A stretch of DNA of 64,000 bases from a virus. The notes beneath the pieces are model-generated. The model worked only from the letters and a program-made list of their open reading frames with translations, did not search any database and was not told the origin of the DNA. The position numbers were made by a program, and so were the translations under genes. The stretch is taken from positions 117,436 to 181,435 of the IMG/VR virus record IMGVR_UViG_3300046507_000371; one strand, written 5' to 3'. Positions 1 through 7,138 of the stretch are shown one piece after another (position 1 is the first letter of the stretch; each line of letters begins with the position of its first letter).

Positions 1-398
1 GTAGAGCACTGTTGCAGATACTCTCTGGCTTCCAACTTAACCCTTTCCCTAAAGAACGGATATCGCTATTGAACCAGTTTGATACTTCAAACTCTGTGCG
101 ACCCGAAGGTCGTTGTTCATGATGAACTCATGCGGTGCTTGATGTCCATCACCTGCAGCTCATAACTTATAGTTAACTATATTAGATGAGCTGTTCTCGA
201 ACCCAGAGCATCTCGGTCCCTGGGTTTCGCTGCAGGCGAAGACAACTTTCGAAGAATGTTACATACTTCTAGTAACGTTGTCGTTACTTCTATACTTCAT
301 CATGCCCCCAAAAGGGGTTCAAAAAGCAATTCTGTAGGATAACCCCAGGTTGCTCAATCAAGGGAAGGAGAAAATGTCCTACTCACCATGCACAGCTA
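1..398 (-). ncRNA. Structured non-coding stretch, candidate RNA
   Basis: No gene is supported in these 398 bases. Read on the minus strand the stretch folds into many separate hairpins: AACCCC/GGGG near 303-318, GACAAC...GTTGTC enclosing GTTAC/GTAAC at 241-282, CAGCTCAT/ATGAGCTG with an AT-rich loop near 150-193, AACCCAG/CTGGGTT near 200-230, CGACC-TTCG-GGTCG near 100-115, and GTTTGA/TCAAAC near 78-95. It lies downstream of the last genes of the minus-strand operon and may be a stable RNA or a long 3' region. It may continue beyond position 1. I recognise no known RNA family. Confidence 0.4.
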
Positions 399-569
399 TT
401 ACGTCAACATCGAGAGTCTATCACGAGTATTGTCAGTAAGCCAACAACGTGGAAACTCTAGTGATGTGATTTCGGGATTGTCCTTAGTCGCCAGGTATTT
501 ACCCTGAGTATCTTCGATCAGAGCAAAGCCTTCTTCGTACTCTACAACGCTAATGATTTCATTAAACAT
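399..569 (-). CDS. Small hypothetical protein (56 aa)
   Basis: An open frame of 56 codons starts at an ATG preceded by AGAGGG and ends with TAA. The product is mildly acidic with no membrane segment and no motif I recognise. It is the last gene of the run before the structured non-coding stretch at 1-398. Its support is coding-like codon use and the upstream purine-rich site; function is unknown. Confidence 0.5.
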   Translation of the reverse strand: MFNEIISVVEYEEGFALIEDTQGKYLATKDNPEITSLEFPRCWLTDNTRDRLSMLT

Positions 570-668
570 TTTGAATCGCCCTCTGTTGTTCCCGAGATAA
601 AAAACAGAAAGGAGCGTAGCTATATATACGCTCCGTCGAATACTACTATAAGCGATTTATTCTTTTTC

Positions 669-932
669 TTACACTACGGTAAGTTCTTGCGTAATGAAGT
701 CTTGCGGCGTAACATCTGCTGCGTTAGCCAGCTTGACCAGCGTCGAGAGTTGCGGACGATAGTTACCAGCCAGAGCACCAAGGCGGCTGAACTTTTCAAT
801 GCGACGGATAGTGCTTTCTGAGAGCTTGGTTGCAGCTGCCATATCACTGATCGTCACTTCGCTTTCAAGACGGAGATTGACAGTGTTGCGAACTACGTTA
901 CGTGCTGCTGTTTGAATATTGAGTGCTGACAT
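669..932 (-). CDS. Helix-turn-helix (Cro/CI-like) DNA-binding protein
   Basis: This 87-residue protein contains a Cro/CI-type helix-turn-helix at about residues 26-75. The order is ISDMAAATKLSESTIRRIE followed by a second helical part ending LVKLANAADVTPQDF, the usual spacing in phage and Xre-family regulators. I chose the ATG at 932 because the longer frame runs into the promoter-leader hairpin. The gene has its own TTGGTATAAG promoter at 1009-1018. It probably binds DNA as a small transcriptional regulator; its target is unknown. Confidence 0.65.
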   Translation of the reverse strand: MSALNIQTAARNVVRNTVNLRLESEVTISDMAAATKLSESTIRRIEKFSRLGALAGNYRPQLSTLVKLANAADVTPQDFITQELTVV

Positions 933-948
933 CTTGAACCTAAAACAA

Positions 949-987
949 AGCCACATAAAAAGGAAATGAAGAACACTCGATGTGGCT
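949..987 (-). terminator. Hairpin in the leader between promoter and HTH gene
   Basis: AGCCACAT (minus strand, 980-987) pairs with ATGTGGCT (949-956), followed by TTGTTTT. The hairpin lies downstream of the 1009-1018 promoter and before the HTH gene. It is either the terminator of the preceding operon or an attenuator/5' stabiliser. Confidence 0.5.
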
Positions 988-1008
988 ATGAATGTCCTTC
1001 ACAATATG

Positions 1009-1018
1009 CTTATACCAA
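1009..1018 (-). promoter_or_regulatory. TTGGTATAAG promoter motif
   Basis: The minus strand reads TTGGTATAAG, an extended -10 type element (TG-N-TATAAG), in the gap upstream of the HTH gene. It is one of fourteen copies in this window, all oriented to transcribe the minus strand. Confidence 0.7.
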
Positions 1019-1037
1019 CAAGTACTAAATTATTGAA

Positions 1038-1205
1038 TTAAGAGAAGGGTAAACCTCTGTTCTCTCGCCTCTCATAATACTCTTTCAATCGCTGCTGTTC
1101 CTGTCTATTATACTCAGCGATTTCACTAGTGACTTGAGAACGTCCTTCCTTAATTCCTCGTAAGTACTCTGACCTTCCGTACTCAGCGATTTCTTCTTCA
1201 CTCAT
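1038..1205 (-). CDS. Small charged hypothetical protein (55 aa)
   Basis: The product is a highly charged, Glu/Arg/Gln-rich 55-residue protein (YLRGIKEGRSQVTSEIAEYN...), probably one or two long helices. I chose the ATG at 1205, which overlaps the stop of the upstream HAD gene by eight bases and suggests translational coupling. A longer GTG start at 1250 is possible. No family is recognised. Confidence 0.55.
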   Translation of the reverse strand: MSEEEIAEYGRSEYLRGIKEGRSQVTSEIAEYNRQEQQRLKEYYERRENRGLPFS

Positions 1206-1926
1206 ACTTCTCTTTTTCAGTCCAGAGAATACGTCCTTGATATTCCTCACCGTGAATCAAATGATTCAATTCAAAGTCTTTGCCAGTGAGTGCTGCCCCG
1301 CAGAGCAGAGTGTCATCAAGACTCAAGCCTTCACGCCCATCAGTCAATACAACGTCTTTCATTTGCTGTGGGAGAAAGTCATTGATGTCATCTAGAATTA
1401 CGTATGACTCGACTGTAACAGGTACTTTAGATAGACTCTGAATAAGTCTTCCATTCTGTACGAAAAAGTCTGGACCTGTGTAGTAACGTTTTTCTTTAAT
1501 GCCTTGAAGGAAATCAAATATCTGTTCTCCACGATTCCCACGAAACTCAGGGGTCTTGCCTATAACACGAGTAGGATCAATACCCATAGCGCCAAGCACC
1601 AACCTAAGACTGTAGATGTCAACGCCTTCTCTCCACGTAGATGAGACAACGATATGAGCATTGGTAGCAACGAGGAGCTTGTTAAGCAGTCCAACTGCGT
1701 ACTTATCAATGCCTTCCGGATACTTCACATACGGAGCTTTAACAACTTTAGCCCTTGGACCTCCGAAGTAGCCCATATCAGCTTCATGGTCCACCTCAAG
1801 GTTAGGCCATGCCCCTGCAAGAATGAAAGTCTTGTCAGAGTTCAAAACTCCGTCGATATCCAAAAACACAAGACGTGTTTTGGATGTGTCAAGCGTAGGT
1901 GCTTCGTCTTTAAGGGCAACGTCCAT
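1198..1926 (-). CDS. HAD-superfamily phosphatase, RNA-repair-associated (HAD-SAK-like)
   Basis: The 242-residue protein carries HAD motif I as FLDIDGVLNS (about residues 21-30), motif II as VVSSTWR (about 94-100) and an acidic motif LDDINDF near residue 178, followed by VVLTDGREGLS. This combination matches the HAD domain found in 'Swiss Army Knife' RNA-repair proteins rather than metabolic HAD enzymes. The family assignment is by motif recall, not a search. It probably acts as a phosphatase on RNA ends or nucleotides, and the Pnkp/Hen1 and Thg1 genes elsewhere in the window make RNA repair plausible. It overlaps the next gene at its 3' end. Confidence 0.65.
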   Translation of the reverse strand: MDVALKDEAPTLDTSKTRLVFLDIDGVLNSDKTFILAGAWPNLEVDHEADMGYFGGPRAKVVKAPYVKYPEGIDKYAVGLLNKLLVATNAHIVVSSTWREGVDIYSLRLVLGAMGIDPTRVIGKTPEFRGNRGEQIFDFLQGIKEKRYYTGPDFFVQNGRLIQSLSKVPVTVESYVILDDINDFLPQQMKDVVLTDGREGLSLDDTLLCGAALTGKDFELNHLIHGEEYQGRILWTEKEKYE

Positions 1927-1927
1927 T

Positions 1928-2230
1928 TTATATCCTCAGAAGTTTAACAAAGATATCAACCTTATTAGACAACGCCATTTCAAAAGCCATAACGTCTTCT
2001 TCATAAGAGCTATCTGGATCGTAATAATCAAGTCTAGATCCTAACTCGTAGCACAAGTCAAATACCTTACGTGAAATGCTAGGACTAAAGATTAAGCCGT
2101 AAGCTTCTTCCCAAAGATTCTCATTTCGAGCATTGCACGTTATTTTGGTTACCGTTTCGTACATGCTCGCAAGTTCGTTAAGCTTTTGAGCTAAGGAACT
2201 CTCCAGCGAGTTTTGAGACGAGCTTTCCAT
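1928..2230 (-). CDS. Hypothetical protein (100 aa)
   Basis: This 100-residue acidic, helical protein starts at an ATG (2230) preceded by GGGGAAATACG and overlaps the end of the YqeY-like gene by 53 bases. A central stretch reads YETVTKITCNARNENLWEEAYGL. No family recognised. The tight overlap places it in one operon with its neighbours. Confidence 0.6.
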   Translation of the reverse strand: MESSSQNSLESSLAQKLNELASMYETVTKITCNARNENLWEEAYGLIFSPSISRKVFDLCYELGSRLDYYDPDSSYEEDVMAFEMALSNKVDIFVKLLRI

Positions 2231-2603
2231 CGTATTTCCCCGCGTAGTTGTTTTTGAAGATAGCCATGATTTTGCCGATGTTATCCAGTGCAGCATTCTC
2301 GATGATTACCTTGATTTCAGTTTCTGACAACTGAGTCGGCATGAAGCCTTGAAGAAGCTGGCGTTCAGCAATGAGAGCGCCTCGCTTAAGGTCATCCTTC
2401 TCATGTGCAAGCATTTCCGCAATGCCTTCAAGACCTTTCTTGACGATGCTAACTACTTCTTCATCAGTAGGGTCACGATTCTCTTTCTTCGTAGCTACTT
2501 GCTTGGCTTCACCAAGGACAGTACCAAGCTTAGTAAACGAAAAAGAATCACCGAGTTTCAGGGCTTCAACCCGCAGTTGTTGAAGGTGTGCGTAAAGAGT
2601 CAT
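2178..2603 (-). CDS. YqeY/GatB-tail-like protein
   Basis: The 141-residue product has the YqeY layout: an N-terminal helical part with R/K-rich helices, a middle ERQLLQGFMPTQLSETEIK segment, and a C-terminal segment ending KLAGEFL. YqeY domains resemble the tail of the GatB subunit of tRNA amidotransferase and are thought to touch tRNA. Full YqeY proteins are about 150 residues, so this copy is nearly complete. Its role in the phage is unknown, but it fits the window's tRNA theme. It overlaps the upstream gene by ATGA. Confidence 0.75.
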   Translation of the reverse strand: MTLYAHLQQLRVEALKLGDSFSFTKLGTVLGEAKQVATKKENRDPTDEEVVSIVKKGLEGIAEMLAHEKDDLKRGALIAERQLLQGFMPTQLSETEIKVIIENAALDNIGKIMAIFKNNYAGKYDGKLVSKLAGEFLSSKA

Positions 2604-2911
2604 ACCGAGTACCCCTTGAATTCACCTTCCATACGATAGAACTCAACGAAGATACCAAGGTCGTCAGAGCTTACGGTACCAAGCTGCCACCAAGCGCCAT
2701 TGATGTGATAGAAATCGGTTCCTTCAAACGTACTCTTGCGATAAGGTACCTTCACAGGAAGCGGATGTACGCCCATCGAAGCTTTTGATACATCGTTAAC
2801 CAGGCGATAGATAAAACTCTTATATCGAGTAGGAGGAGGGATAACGCTATCGATAAGCCTTGCTACTTCAATAGCGTCTTGCTCAGTTTTGTCTAAATCT
2901 TGTGTGCTCAT
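2600..2911 (-). CDS. Hypothetical protein (103 aa)
   Basis: A soluble 103-residue protein with a central aromatic stretch (STFEGTDFYHINGAWWQLGTV). Its start overlaps the stop of the 52-residue gene upstream and its stop overlaps the next start, both as ATGA, so it is translationally coupled on both sides. It resembles no family I can name. Confidence 0.65.
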   Translation of the reverse strand: MSTQDLDKTEQDAIEVARLIDSVIPPPTRYKSFIYRLVNDVSKASMGVHPLPVKVPYRKSTFEGTDFYHINGAWWQLGTVSSDDLGIFVEFYRMEGEFKGYSV

Positions 2912-3066
2912 TTTTTACTCTTGTTAAATTGATTGTTTTGAAAGGCTTTAATTCTATCTTTATGCATCTGCTTTTTCAAGCGCTTTGGCATACGACCAAG
3001 ATCGCTGATTACCTGTGCGCCAAGCTGTCTGAATGCATCGCCTAGGAGTTGTTTCTCTGTCTTCAT
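2908..3066 (-). CDS. Small basic protein (52 aa)
   Basis: A 52-codon frame starts at ATG 3066, overlapping the stop of the membrane-protein gene upstream, and ends in an ATGA overlap with the next gene. The product is strongly basic at its C-terminal half (MPKRLKKQMHKDRIKAF), suggesting nucleic-acid or membrane-surface binding. The double coupling is the main evidence that it is real. Confidence 0.6.
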   Translation of the reverse strand: MKTEKQLLGDAFRQLGAQVISDLGRMPKRLKKQMHKDRIKAFQNNQFNKSKK

Positions 3067-3332
3067 TTCTTCTTACGTATTTCACGCATCTTACGCTTCA
3101 AATACAAACCAAACCACAAAGGCCACTGTACAAGCCATCCCATGCAAAAATACAAGCAAAGATATGGAACAGTAATTGGCCATGTAATACCTAGCATAAC
3201 CCCAATTGCCTGCTCTCCGTTATAACGGATTAAGTACATGTTATCACCACGATATCCAATTACGATCAGGCTAATTGCGATAGCAAAGGGAATCGAGATT
3301 AGATATGCCAAAACGAAATGTACCGTAGTCAT
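3063..3332 (-). CDS. Small integral membrane protein (89 aa)
   Basis: I chose the ATG at 3332, which forms an ATGA overlap with the upstream gene. The product has two hydrophobic segments (about residues 5-24 and 45-72) and a Lys/Arg-rich tail ending KMREIRKKK, typical of a cytoplasmic C-terminus. It sits in a run of small membrane proteins between 3.0 and 4.0 kb. Function unknown; envelope modification or superinfection exclusion are guesses. Confidence 0.65.
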   Translation of the reverse strand: MTTVHFVLAYLISIPFAIAISLIVIGYRGDNMYLIRYNGEQAIGVMLGITWPITVPYLCLYFCMGWLVQWPLWFGLYLKRKMREIRKKK

Positions 3333-3553
3333 TCCGTCATCCTCCGTATACACTTCCCAATCCAAATTGGAAAATACCCTATGAAGAAAAGTGACAAGGC
3401 CACTGCGACAACAGGCCAAAACACTGAGTAGATCAATGCCATAACACCACCGATGATCTTATCAAGCTCTTCTCCTCTTTGAAAGCCTACAAGTACCATT
3501 CCTAAAAATAGAGATACAGCAAGACCAATCAAATAAATATGAAAGATAAGCAT
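3329..3553 (-). CDS. Small integral membrane protein (74 aa)
   Basis: Two hydrophobic segments (about residues 2-22 and 34-58) are separated by a short charged loop, and the tail CIRRMTE is basic. The ATG at 3553 has AGGTGG seven bases upstream. Its stop overlaps the following membrane-protein start. It resembles that neighbour in size and layout, so the two may be a divergent duplicate pair. No function is recognised. Confidence 0.65.
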   Translation of the reverse strand: MLIFHIYLIGLAVSLFLGMVLVGFQRGEELDKIIGGVMALIYSVFWPVVAVALSLFFIGYFPIWIGKCIRRMTE

Positions 3554-3597
3554 TTCCACCACCTAAAGAAAAAGGGCCTGTGGAAGCGCCCTTTATA

Positions 3598-3813
3598 TCA
3601 TTGATTCGAAACTCTCACACACTGAGTCCTCTTATCGTACGTATAAGGCACAGTCCATCTGCGCCCTTTGTAACCAGCACCGCTGTACAGAAACTCATCA
3701 TCCTGGCAGTGTTGCATAGTGTCATACGTTCCGATTACCTCGTACTTAGGCTGAGGAATAACAGGATTGAGATATGGTGTCGTTGCAACGGTAACTACGA
3801 TGAGTGCCCACAT
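3598..3813 (-). CDS. Small exported protein (71 aa)
   Basis: The ATG at 3813 follows AGGGGA and opens a short hydrophobic N-terminus (MWALIVVTVATTPYLNPV) that looks like a signal peptide or anchor. The remaining ~50 residues are polar with two cysteines (C47 and C66 approximately) that could form a disulphide in the periplasm. No family recognised. Confidence 0.6.
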   Translation of the reverse strand: MWALIVVTVATTPYLNPVIPQPKYEVIGTYDTMQHCQDDEFLYSGAGYKGRRWTVPYTYDKRTQCVRVSNQ

Positions 3814-3850
3814 AGTTTCCCCTAAGGGGCTTGTGTGAACACCCCTGCAG

Positions 3851-4033
3851 TTAACGAAGATTATCCGTAGGCTTACGCCTCGGAAACAAGTCCATGAAGA
3901 CACAGATCGGCCAAAGAATGGAACCGATAATATCTTCCAGTACTTCGCTTATACCATCCTGTTCGTAAAAGATTGACAACATCAGGAAGTAAGCCACTGC
4001 AAGACAGAGGTAGATGTGGACAAACGTATCCAT
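3851..4033 (-). CDS. Small membrane protein (60 aa)
   Basis: A 60-residue protein with one clear hydrophobic segment near the N-terminus and a second weaker one (IIGSILWPICVFMDLF). It starts within the TAA stop of the TAXI-like gene (TAATG overlap), so it is coupled to that gene. It may act with the binding protein at the membrane, but this is inference from position only. Confidence 0.6.
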   Translation of the reverse strand: MDTFVHIYLCLAVAYFLMLSIFYEQDGISEVLEDIIGSILWPICVFMDLFPRRKPTDNLR

Positions 4034-4956
4034 TACTTCAGATCATTCCACGTCCACTTGCCTTGATCCGATTTGACAACGTTCTGCCATGCCGGACTCG
4101 TACCCGTCGTCTCCTGGAGATCATCCAGGTTGTTGTAGAAGCACTCACGATAGTTCTTGAGCGCATTCACGAACTTTGCCGACTTGTATTCACGCGTAAC
4201 CAGAAGCGAAGTGATCGATACCGTCTGAACGCCAGCCGCACCCAGGTTACGGTAACTCACACGAGCCGGTTGATACACCGCCTTGAGCTTGTCTTGAACC
4301 GGAGCCGGAATAGCCAGGATCTTGAAGATCGACGGCAGAGCTTCGATTTCTTTCATGGGCTGACCACCTACTATAACCACAGCATCGACTTGTTTGTTCG
4401 TCAGTGCGGACAGGGCATCAGCGTTAGTGTTGAATTCCTGAACGTTGTACGTAAGCCCGCCTTGGAATTTGATCACTTTCGCAGTCAATACCGAACCGCC
4501 AGCAGCGCCGATGGTACGACCATTCAGGTCCGAGACGTTGTTGAACTTGATCTCTTTCCCACCGATACCCATGAAGCCACCTTCCTTCACGCCATCGCCA
4601 CGAGCCAGGAAGTGAACTTGCTCCGGGTGGAGCGAGAACAGCGTCTTGATCTTCGAGAGATCTTCGGTCTTCGCACGAAGCACGAGAACGTCGGTCTGCA
4701 CGATTGCGCCGTTGACTTGGTTGGCAACCAGCTTGTCGATGTTGTCGTTCGAGCCTAGGCTGTTGATTTCCTTCACCTCGCCAAGACCACAGCGCTGATT
4801 CAATTCCTTGAACATTGCCGAGTACGTACCCTTCGGCCCGCCAGTTGCCACGGTGAGTGACTGAGCGTGTGCATTGTGCATGACCATCCACGTGATCAGA
4901 GCGCCTACGATCATGCCGTAGATCCAACGACGGTTGTTGTACTTGTTGTTGAACAT
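4033..4956 (-). CDS. TAXI-family periplasmic solute-binding-like protein
   Basis: The 307-residue protein starts with a signal peptide ending MHNAHA-Q (cleavage near residue 31). The mature start SLTVATGGPKGTYSAMFKEL is the hallmark of TAXI-type TRAP solute receptors. Later segments (DVLVLRAKTEDLSKIKTLFSL and NDADALSALTNKQVDAV-like repeats) also fit a two-lobed periplasmic binding fold. TAXI proteins deliver small organic acids to TRAP permeases; no permease is visible here. A phage copy is unexpected and probably host-derived, perhaps remodelling uptake or competing with a host receptor. Length is close to the family's usual 300-330 residues. Confidence 0.75.
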   Translation of the reverse strand: MFNNKYNNRRWIYGMIVGALITWMVMHNAHAQSLTVATGGPKGTYSAMFKELNQRCGLGEVKEINSLGSNDNIDKLVANQVNGAIVQTDVLVLRAKTEDLSKIKTLFSLHPEQVHFLARGDGVKEGGFMGIGGKEIKFNNVSDLNGRTIGAAGGSVLTAKVIKFQGGLTYNVQEFNTNADALSALTNKQVDAVVIVGGQPMKEIEALPSIFKILAIPAPVQDKLKAVYQPARVSYRNLGAAGVQTVSITSLLVTREYKSAKFVNALKNYRECFYNNLDDLQETTGTSPAWQNVVKSDQGKWTWNDLK

Positions 4957-4957
4957 G

Positions 4958-5137
4958 TCAATTCACCTTGAGGTCTTTGAAATTGTTATCGTCCGAAGAC
5001 GTTGAGGCAGCCGGAGCCGCCGTTTGGGTTTGCACTGCGTCAGAAGCCTGCTGAGCGGATCCAGAGTCATGGTTGAAGGCGAAGTAGCCACCAACACAAA
5101 CCAGGACCACCAAGAGGCTGCAAATCAGTCGGTACAC
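4958..5137 (-). CDS. Signal-anchored small protein (59 aa, GTG start)
   Basis: A frame of 59 codons starts at GTG 5137 with AGGAG nine bases upstream, inside the end of the preceding gene. The N-terminus YRLICSLLVVLVCVGGYFAF is a membrane anchor or signal. The rest is Ala/Ser/Thr/Gln-rich, low-complexity and ends FKDLKVN. It lies immediately before the TAXI-like gene, so it may be a membrane-tethered spacer protein. Confidence 0.6.
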   Translation of the reverse strand: MYRLICSLLVVLVCVGGYFAFNHDSGSAQQASDAVQTQTAAPAASTSSDDNNFKDLKVN

Positions 5138-5490
5138 TTTTGTGACTCCTGCATCAGGGTGATCATCTTCACGTTGAATGCGGACAGGCGATCCCGTGCA
5201 TCTGTGGAATACTCATCCGACAACTTTTGACGATGAATAGGTGTATCAAAAGCCCCTGCGAAGGCCAGATACGCATCTTTCCATTCGGCATACAGCTCTG
5301 CCGAAATGGTTACTTCTTTCTCAGGTCCGGGTTGGTGAAGCTGAGACCCGCCTTGGGGATCTACCCAGCAATACTGCGATAGCGGTGTCTGGTCTTCATA
5401 ACGCTTCTTTCCTCGCCACATGTTTCCCGAAAGCCTCGTAGGAGCTAATACAATCGGGACCTTGCAGTGCTTACAAATGCCTTCGAACAT
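5125..5490 (-). CDS. Hypothetical protein with N-terminal CxxC (121 aa)
   Basis: I chose the ATG at 5490, five bases after the stop of the upstream 42-residue gene. The N-terminus FEGICKHCKVPIVLAP has a CxxC knuckle and a further cysteine lies near residue 41 (SQYCWVDP), so it may bind zinc. The second half (AELYAEWKDAYLAFAGAFDTP) is helical. No family recognised. Confidence 0.6.
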   Translation of the reverse strand: MFEGICKHCKVPIVLAPTRLSGNMWRGKKRYEDQTPLSQYCWVDPQGGSQLHQPGPEKEVTISAELYAEWKDAYLAFAGAFDTPIHRQKLSDEYSTDARDRLSAFNVKMITLMQESQKCTD

Positions 5491-5492
5491 GT

Positions 5493-5621
5493 TTAACCCC
5501 GGTTGAGATGGGAAAGGAGAACGTTGGCCTGAATCGTGGAGGTCACGAACACAATCGAGTCTCCACACGGATCATAAATATGCCAGCCGTCTGCTTCTTC
5601 ATCGTACTCTTTTGTGTACAT
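5493..5621 (-). CDS. 42-residue paralog B
   Basis: The frame from ATG 5621 encodes 42 residues ending LLSHLNRG, the same C-terminus as the neighbouring 42-residue gene at 5624-5752. Both share the pattern W-x-I-x-DP ... I ... V-x-S ... QA-x-x-LLSHLNRG and are the same length, so they are a tandem duplication. The DNA around both stops is almost identical over about 25 bases. Function unknown. Confidence 0.6.
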   Translation of the reverse strand: MYTKEYDEEADGWHIYDPCGDSIVFVTSTIQANVLLSHLNRG

Positions 5622-5623
5622 GT

Positions 5624-5752
5624 TTAACCCCGGTTGAGATGGGAGAGAAGAGCGTCAGCTTGAGATCTCGAACTGACTTCTGCAATTACATTTTCCTGCG
5701 GATCGAGAATATTCCAAGCACATTCAAGCCAGTTCCAGTCTTTCTTGTACAC
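5624..5752 (-). CDS. 42-residue paralog A (GTG start)
   Basis: The frame starts at GTG 5752 with GAGGAG eight bases upstream and encodes 42 residues matching paralog B in length and in the QA-x-x-LLSHLNRG tail. The duplication is evidence that both very short frames are translated. No known family. Confidence 0.6.
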   Translation of the reverse strand: MYKKDWNWLECAWNILDPQENVIAEVSSRSQADALLSHLNRG

Positions 5753-5753
5753 G

Positions 5754-5948
5754 TCAAAAGCTCCTCGTGGTTATTTCTTTGCGACACTGGCCACAGTTAA
5801 AGCCATCACGGCCTTCGCTACCACCACCAATATCCCTTCCCCGATACAACTCTCGCACATCTACGGGGAGATACTCGTTGATAGCACCGCAGTTCTTGCA
5901 CGTAATGCGCTTTGATACGGCGCTATCCTGGCCGACTACCTTAACCAT
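5754..5948 (-). CDS. Zinc-ribbon-like small protein (64 aa)
   Basis: Two CxxC knuckles (ITCKNCGAI and NCGQCRKEI) about 32 residues apart form a probable zinc ribbon. The ATG at 5948 follows the stop of the upstream coiled-coil gene by one base, with AAGGTG as its ribosome site. It may bind nucleic acid or another protein. Confidence 0.65.
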   Translation of the reverse strand: MVKVVGQDSAVSKRITCKNCGAINEYLPVDVRELYRGRDIGGGSEGRDGFNCGQCRKEITTRSF

Positions 5949-5949
5949 G

Positions 5950-6705
5950 TCACACCTTTTGAGCAACCTTCACAGTGGAGAAATCCACCACTTGTGCAGG
6001 ATCGTTGGTAAGAAGCGAAGCCGACTGCGGGGTTACAACCTGTCCCGGAACTTCAGTCAGCAGCGACGTTTCGAGCTGAGACATAGCACGGTTCATGTTC
6101 TCGCTCACTTGATCGATGGCAGTCTTCGACTTCAGCTCTTCCAGCAACTTGTCCGAATCCATCTGGGCCATACTGTTGAGCTTCTGCATCTCCAGCGCCA
6201 TCTCGTTGACAGCCTTGCATTTCTCGATTTCAGCAAAGTACGTATCGAGCGCAGCGTCAGCCAGACGATAATTGTCCTGCCACTTCTTCAGAACCAGCTT
6301 CATGTTCGCATGATTCGTTTCGAACACTTCCGCTTGATCAGGAAACTTCTGCTTGAATCCAGCCAGCTTGTCACCGAAGTTTTTGATCTGTGTGCTCAGA
6401 TTAGCAATTGCAGTCTGAGCTTCCTTCAGCTTGTCCTGCCGAGCATGAGCAACGTTGATCATTGTTTCAATCGGATTGCTCTTGGCTTCAGCTACGATGG
6501 CCTTGATCTTCCAGTTGGCGAACTTCATCGAGATCACCGGCGCGAAGTTGACAATAGCCAACGCCACAATACCAGCGATACCGATACCAACCAAGCCCTT
6601 TACTAGCAGCATGATTGCAGGAGCCAGGATAGCAATCGCTATAGCGCCGATTGCGATTTTGACGATCCCCGCAACCTTTTTACGTTTCAAATCGATGTCG
6701 TTCAC
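5950..6705 (-). CDS. Membrane-anchored coiled-coil protein (251 aa)
   Basis: The N-terminal 50 residues hold a long Ala/Ile/Gly-rich hydrophobic hairpin (IAIGAIAIAILAPAIMLL and a second segment). Residues ~65-205 are a continuous charged coiled coil, followed by a Gln/Val/Ser-rich tail. The layout recalls membrane-associated PspA- or DUF-type coiled coils, but I see no diagnostic motif. It is probably anchored in the inner membrane with its coil in the cytoplasm. Confidence 0.6.
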   Translation of the reverse strand: MNDIDLKRKKVAGIVKIAIGAIAIAILAPAIMLLVKGLVGIGIAGIVALAIVNFAPVISMKFANWKIKAIVAEAKSNPIETMINVAHARQDKLKEAQTAIANLSTQIKNFGDKLAGFKQKFPDQAEVFETNHANMKLVLKKWQDNYRLADAALDTYFAEIEKCKAVNEMALEMQKLNSMAQMDSDKLLEELKSKTAIDQVSENMNRAMSQLETSLLTEVPGQVVTPQSASLLTNDPAQVVDFSTVKVAQKV

Positions 6706-6869
6706 TTTGATTCTCCCTTTCCGGATTGGTAACCTTTGTTCCAGGACGCATGAAGCGGACTGAAAACACTGTAATTATTTTGAATCTTGCCGTCGCCAGT
6801 GATTGCTGCAGTACGGCCTTCTTCAAAAGCTTCTTTATGCCACTCACTATCAATCTGACGCCAGCCCAT
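6702..6869 (-). CDS. RMF/CrpP-like small protein (55 aa)
   Basis: The 55-residue product has the spacing EAFEEGRTAAITGDGKIQNNY...SWNKGYQSG, which resembles ribosome modulation factor and CrpP-type small proteins (EG-x-x-A-x-x-G ... NPY ... W-x-x-G). In bacteria RMF dimerises resting 70S ribosomes. If the similarity is real, the phage protein could act on ribosomes. The ATG at 6869 has AAGGA upstream, and the stop overlaps the next start. Confidence 0.5.
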   Translation of the reverse strand: MGWRQIDSEWHKEAFEEGRTAAITGDGKIQNNYSVFSPLHASWNKGYQSGKGESK

Positions 6870-6877
6870 GATTTTCC

Positions 6878-7138
6878 TTAGTAAACTTCGGTTCGTGTGC
6901 CTTCGTAGCACTCGTAGACGTAAACATGTTCAGGCTTAGTACAACCTTTGCCGCAGAAAACCCTACGTCCAGTAGGAGCTTCAATGACAAGATTACATCC
7001 GTGTATACGAAGATCTTCGCTGTGCTGATATCGTGCGTAAAGACTCGCTGCAACGAAGACCAGCACAATTAGGATTAATCCCCATACCAGATTTTCCTGC
7101 GATAGAAAATCGTACTCTTGCCTTCTGTGCAGACTCAT
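6878..7138 (-). CDS. Single-pass membrane protein with Cys-rich outer domain (86 aa)
   Basis: The ATG at 7138 overlaps the upstream stop (ATGA). After about 17 polar residues there is one strong hydrophobic segment (VWGLILIVLVFVAASLYA), then ~45 residues with four cysteines (CNLV, CGKGC, ECYEG) suited to disulphides outside the inner membrane. No family recognised. Confidence 0.6.
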   Translation of the reverse strand: MSLHRRQEYDFLSQENLVWGLILIVLVFVAASLYARYQHSEDLRIHGCNLVIEAPTGRRVFCGKGCTKPEHVYVYECYEGTRTEVY

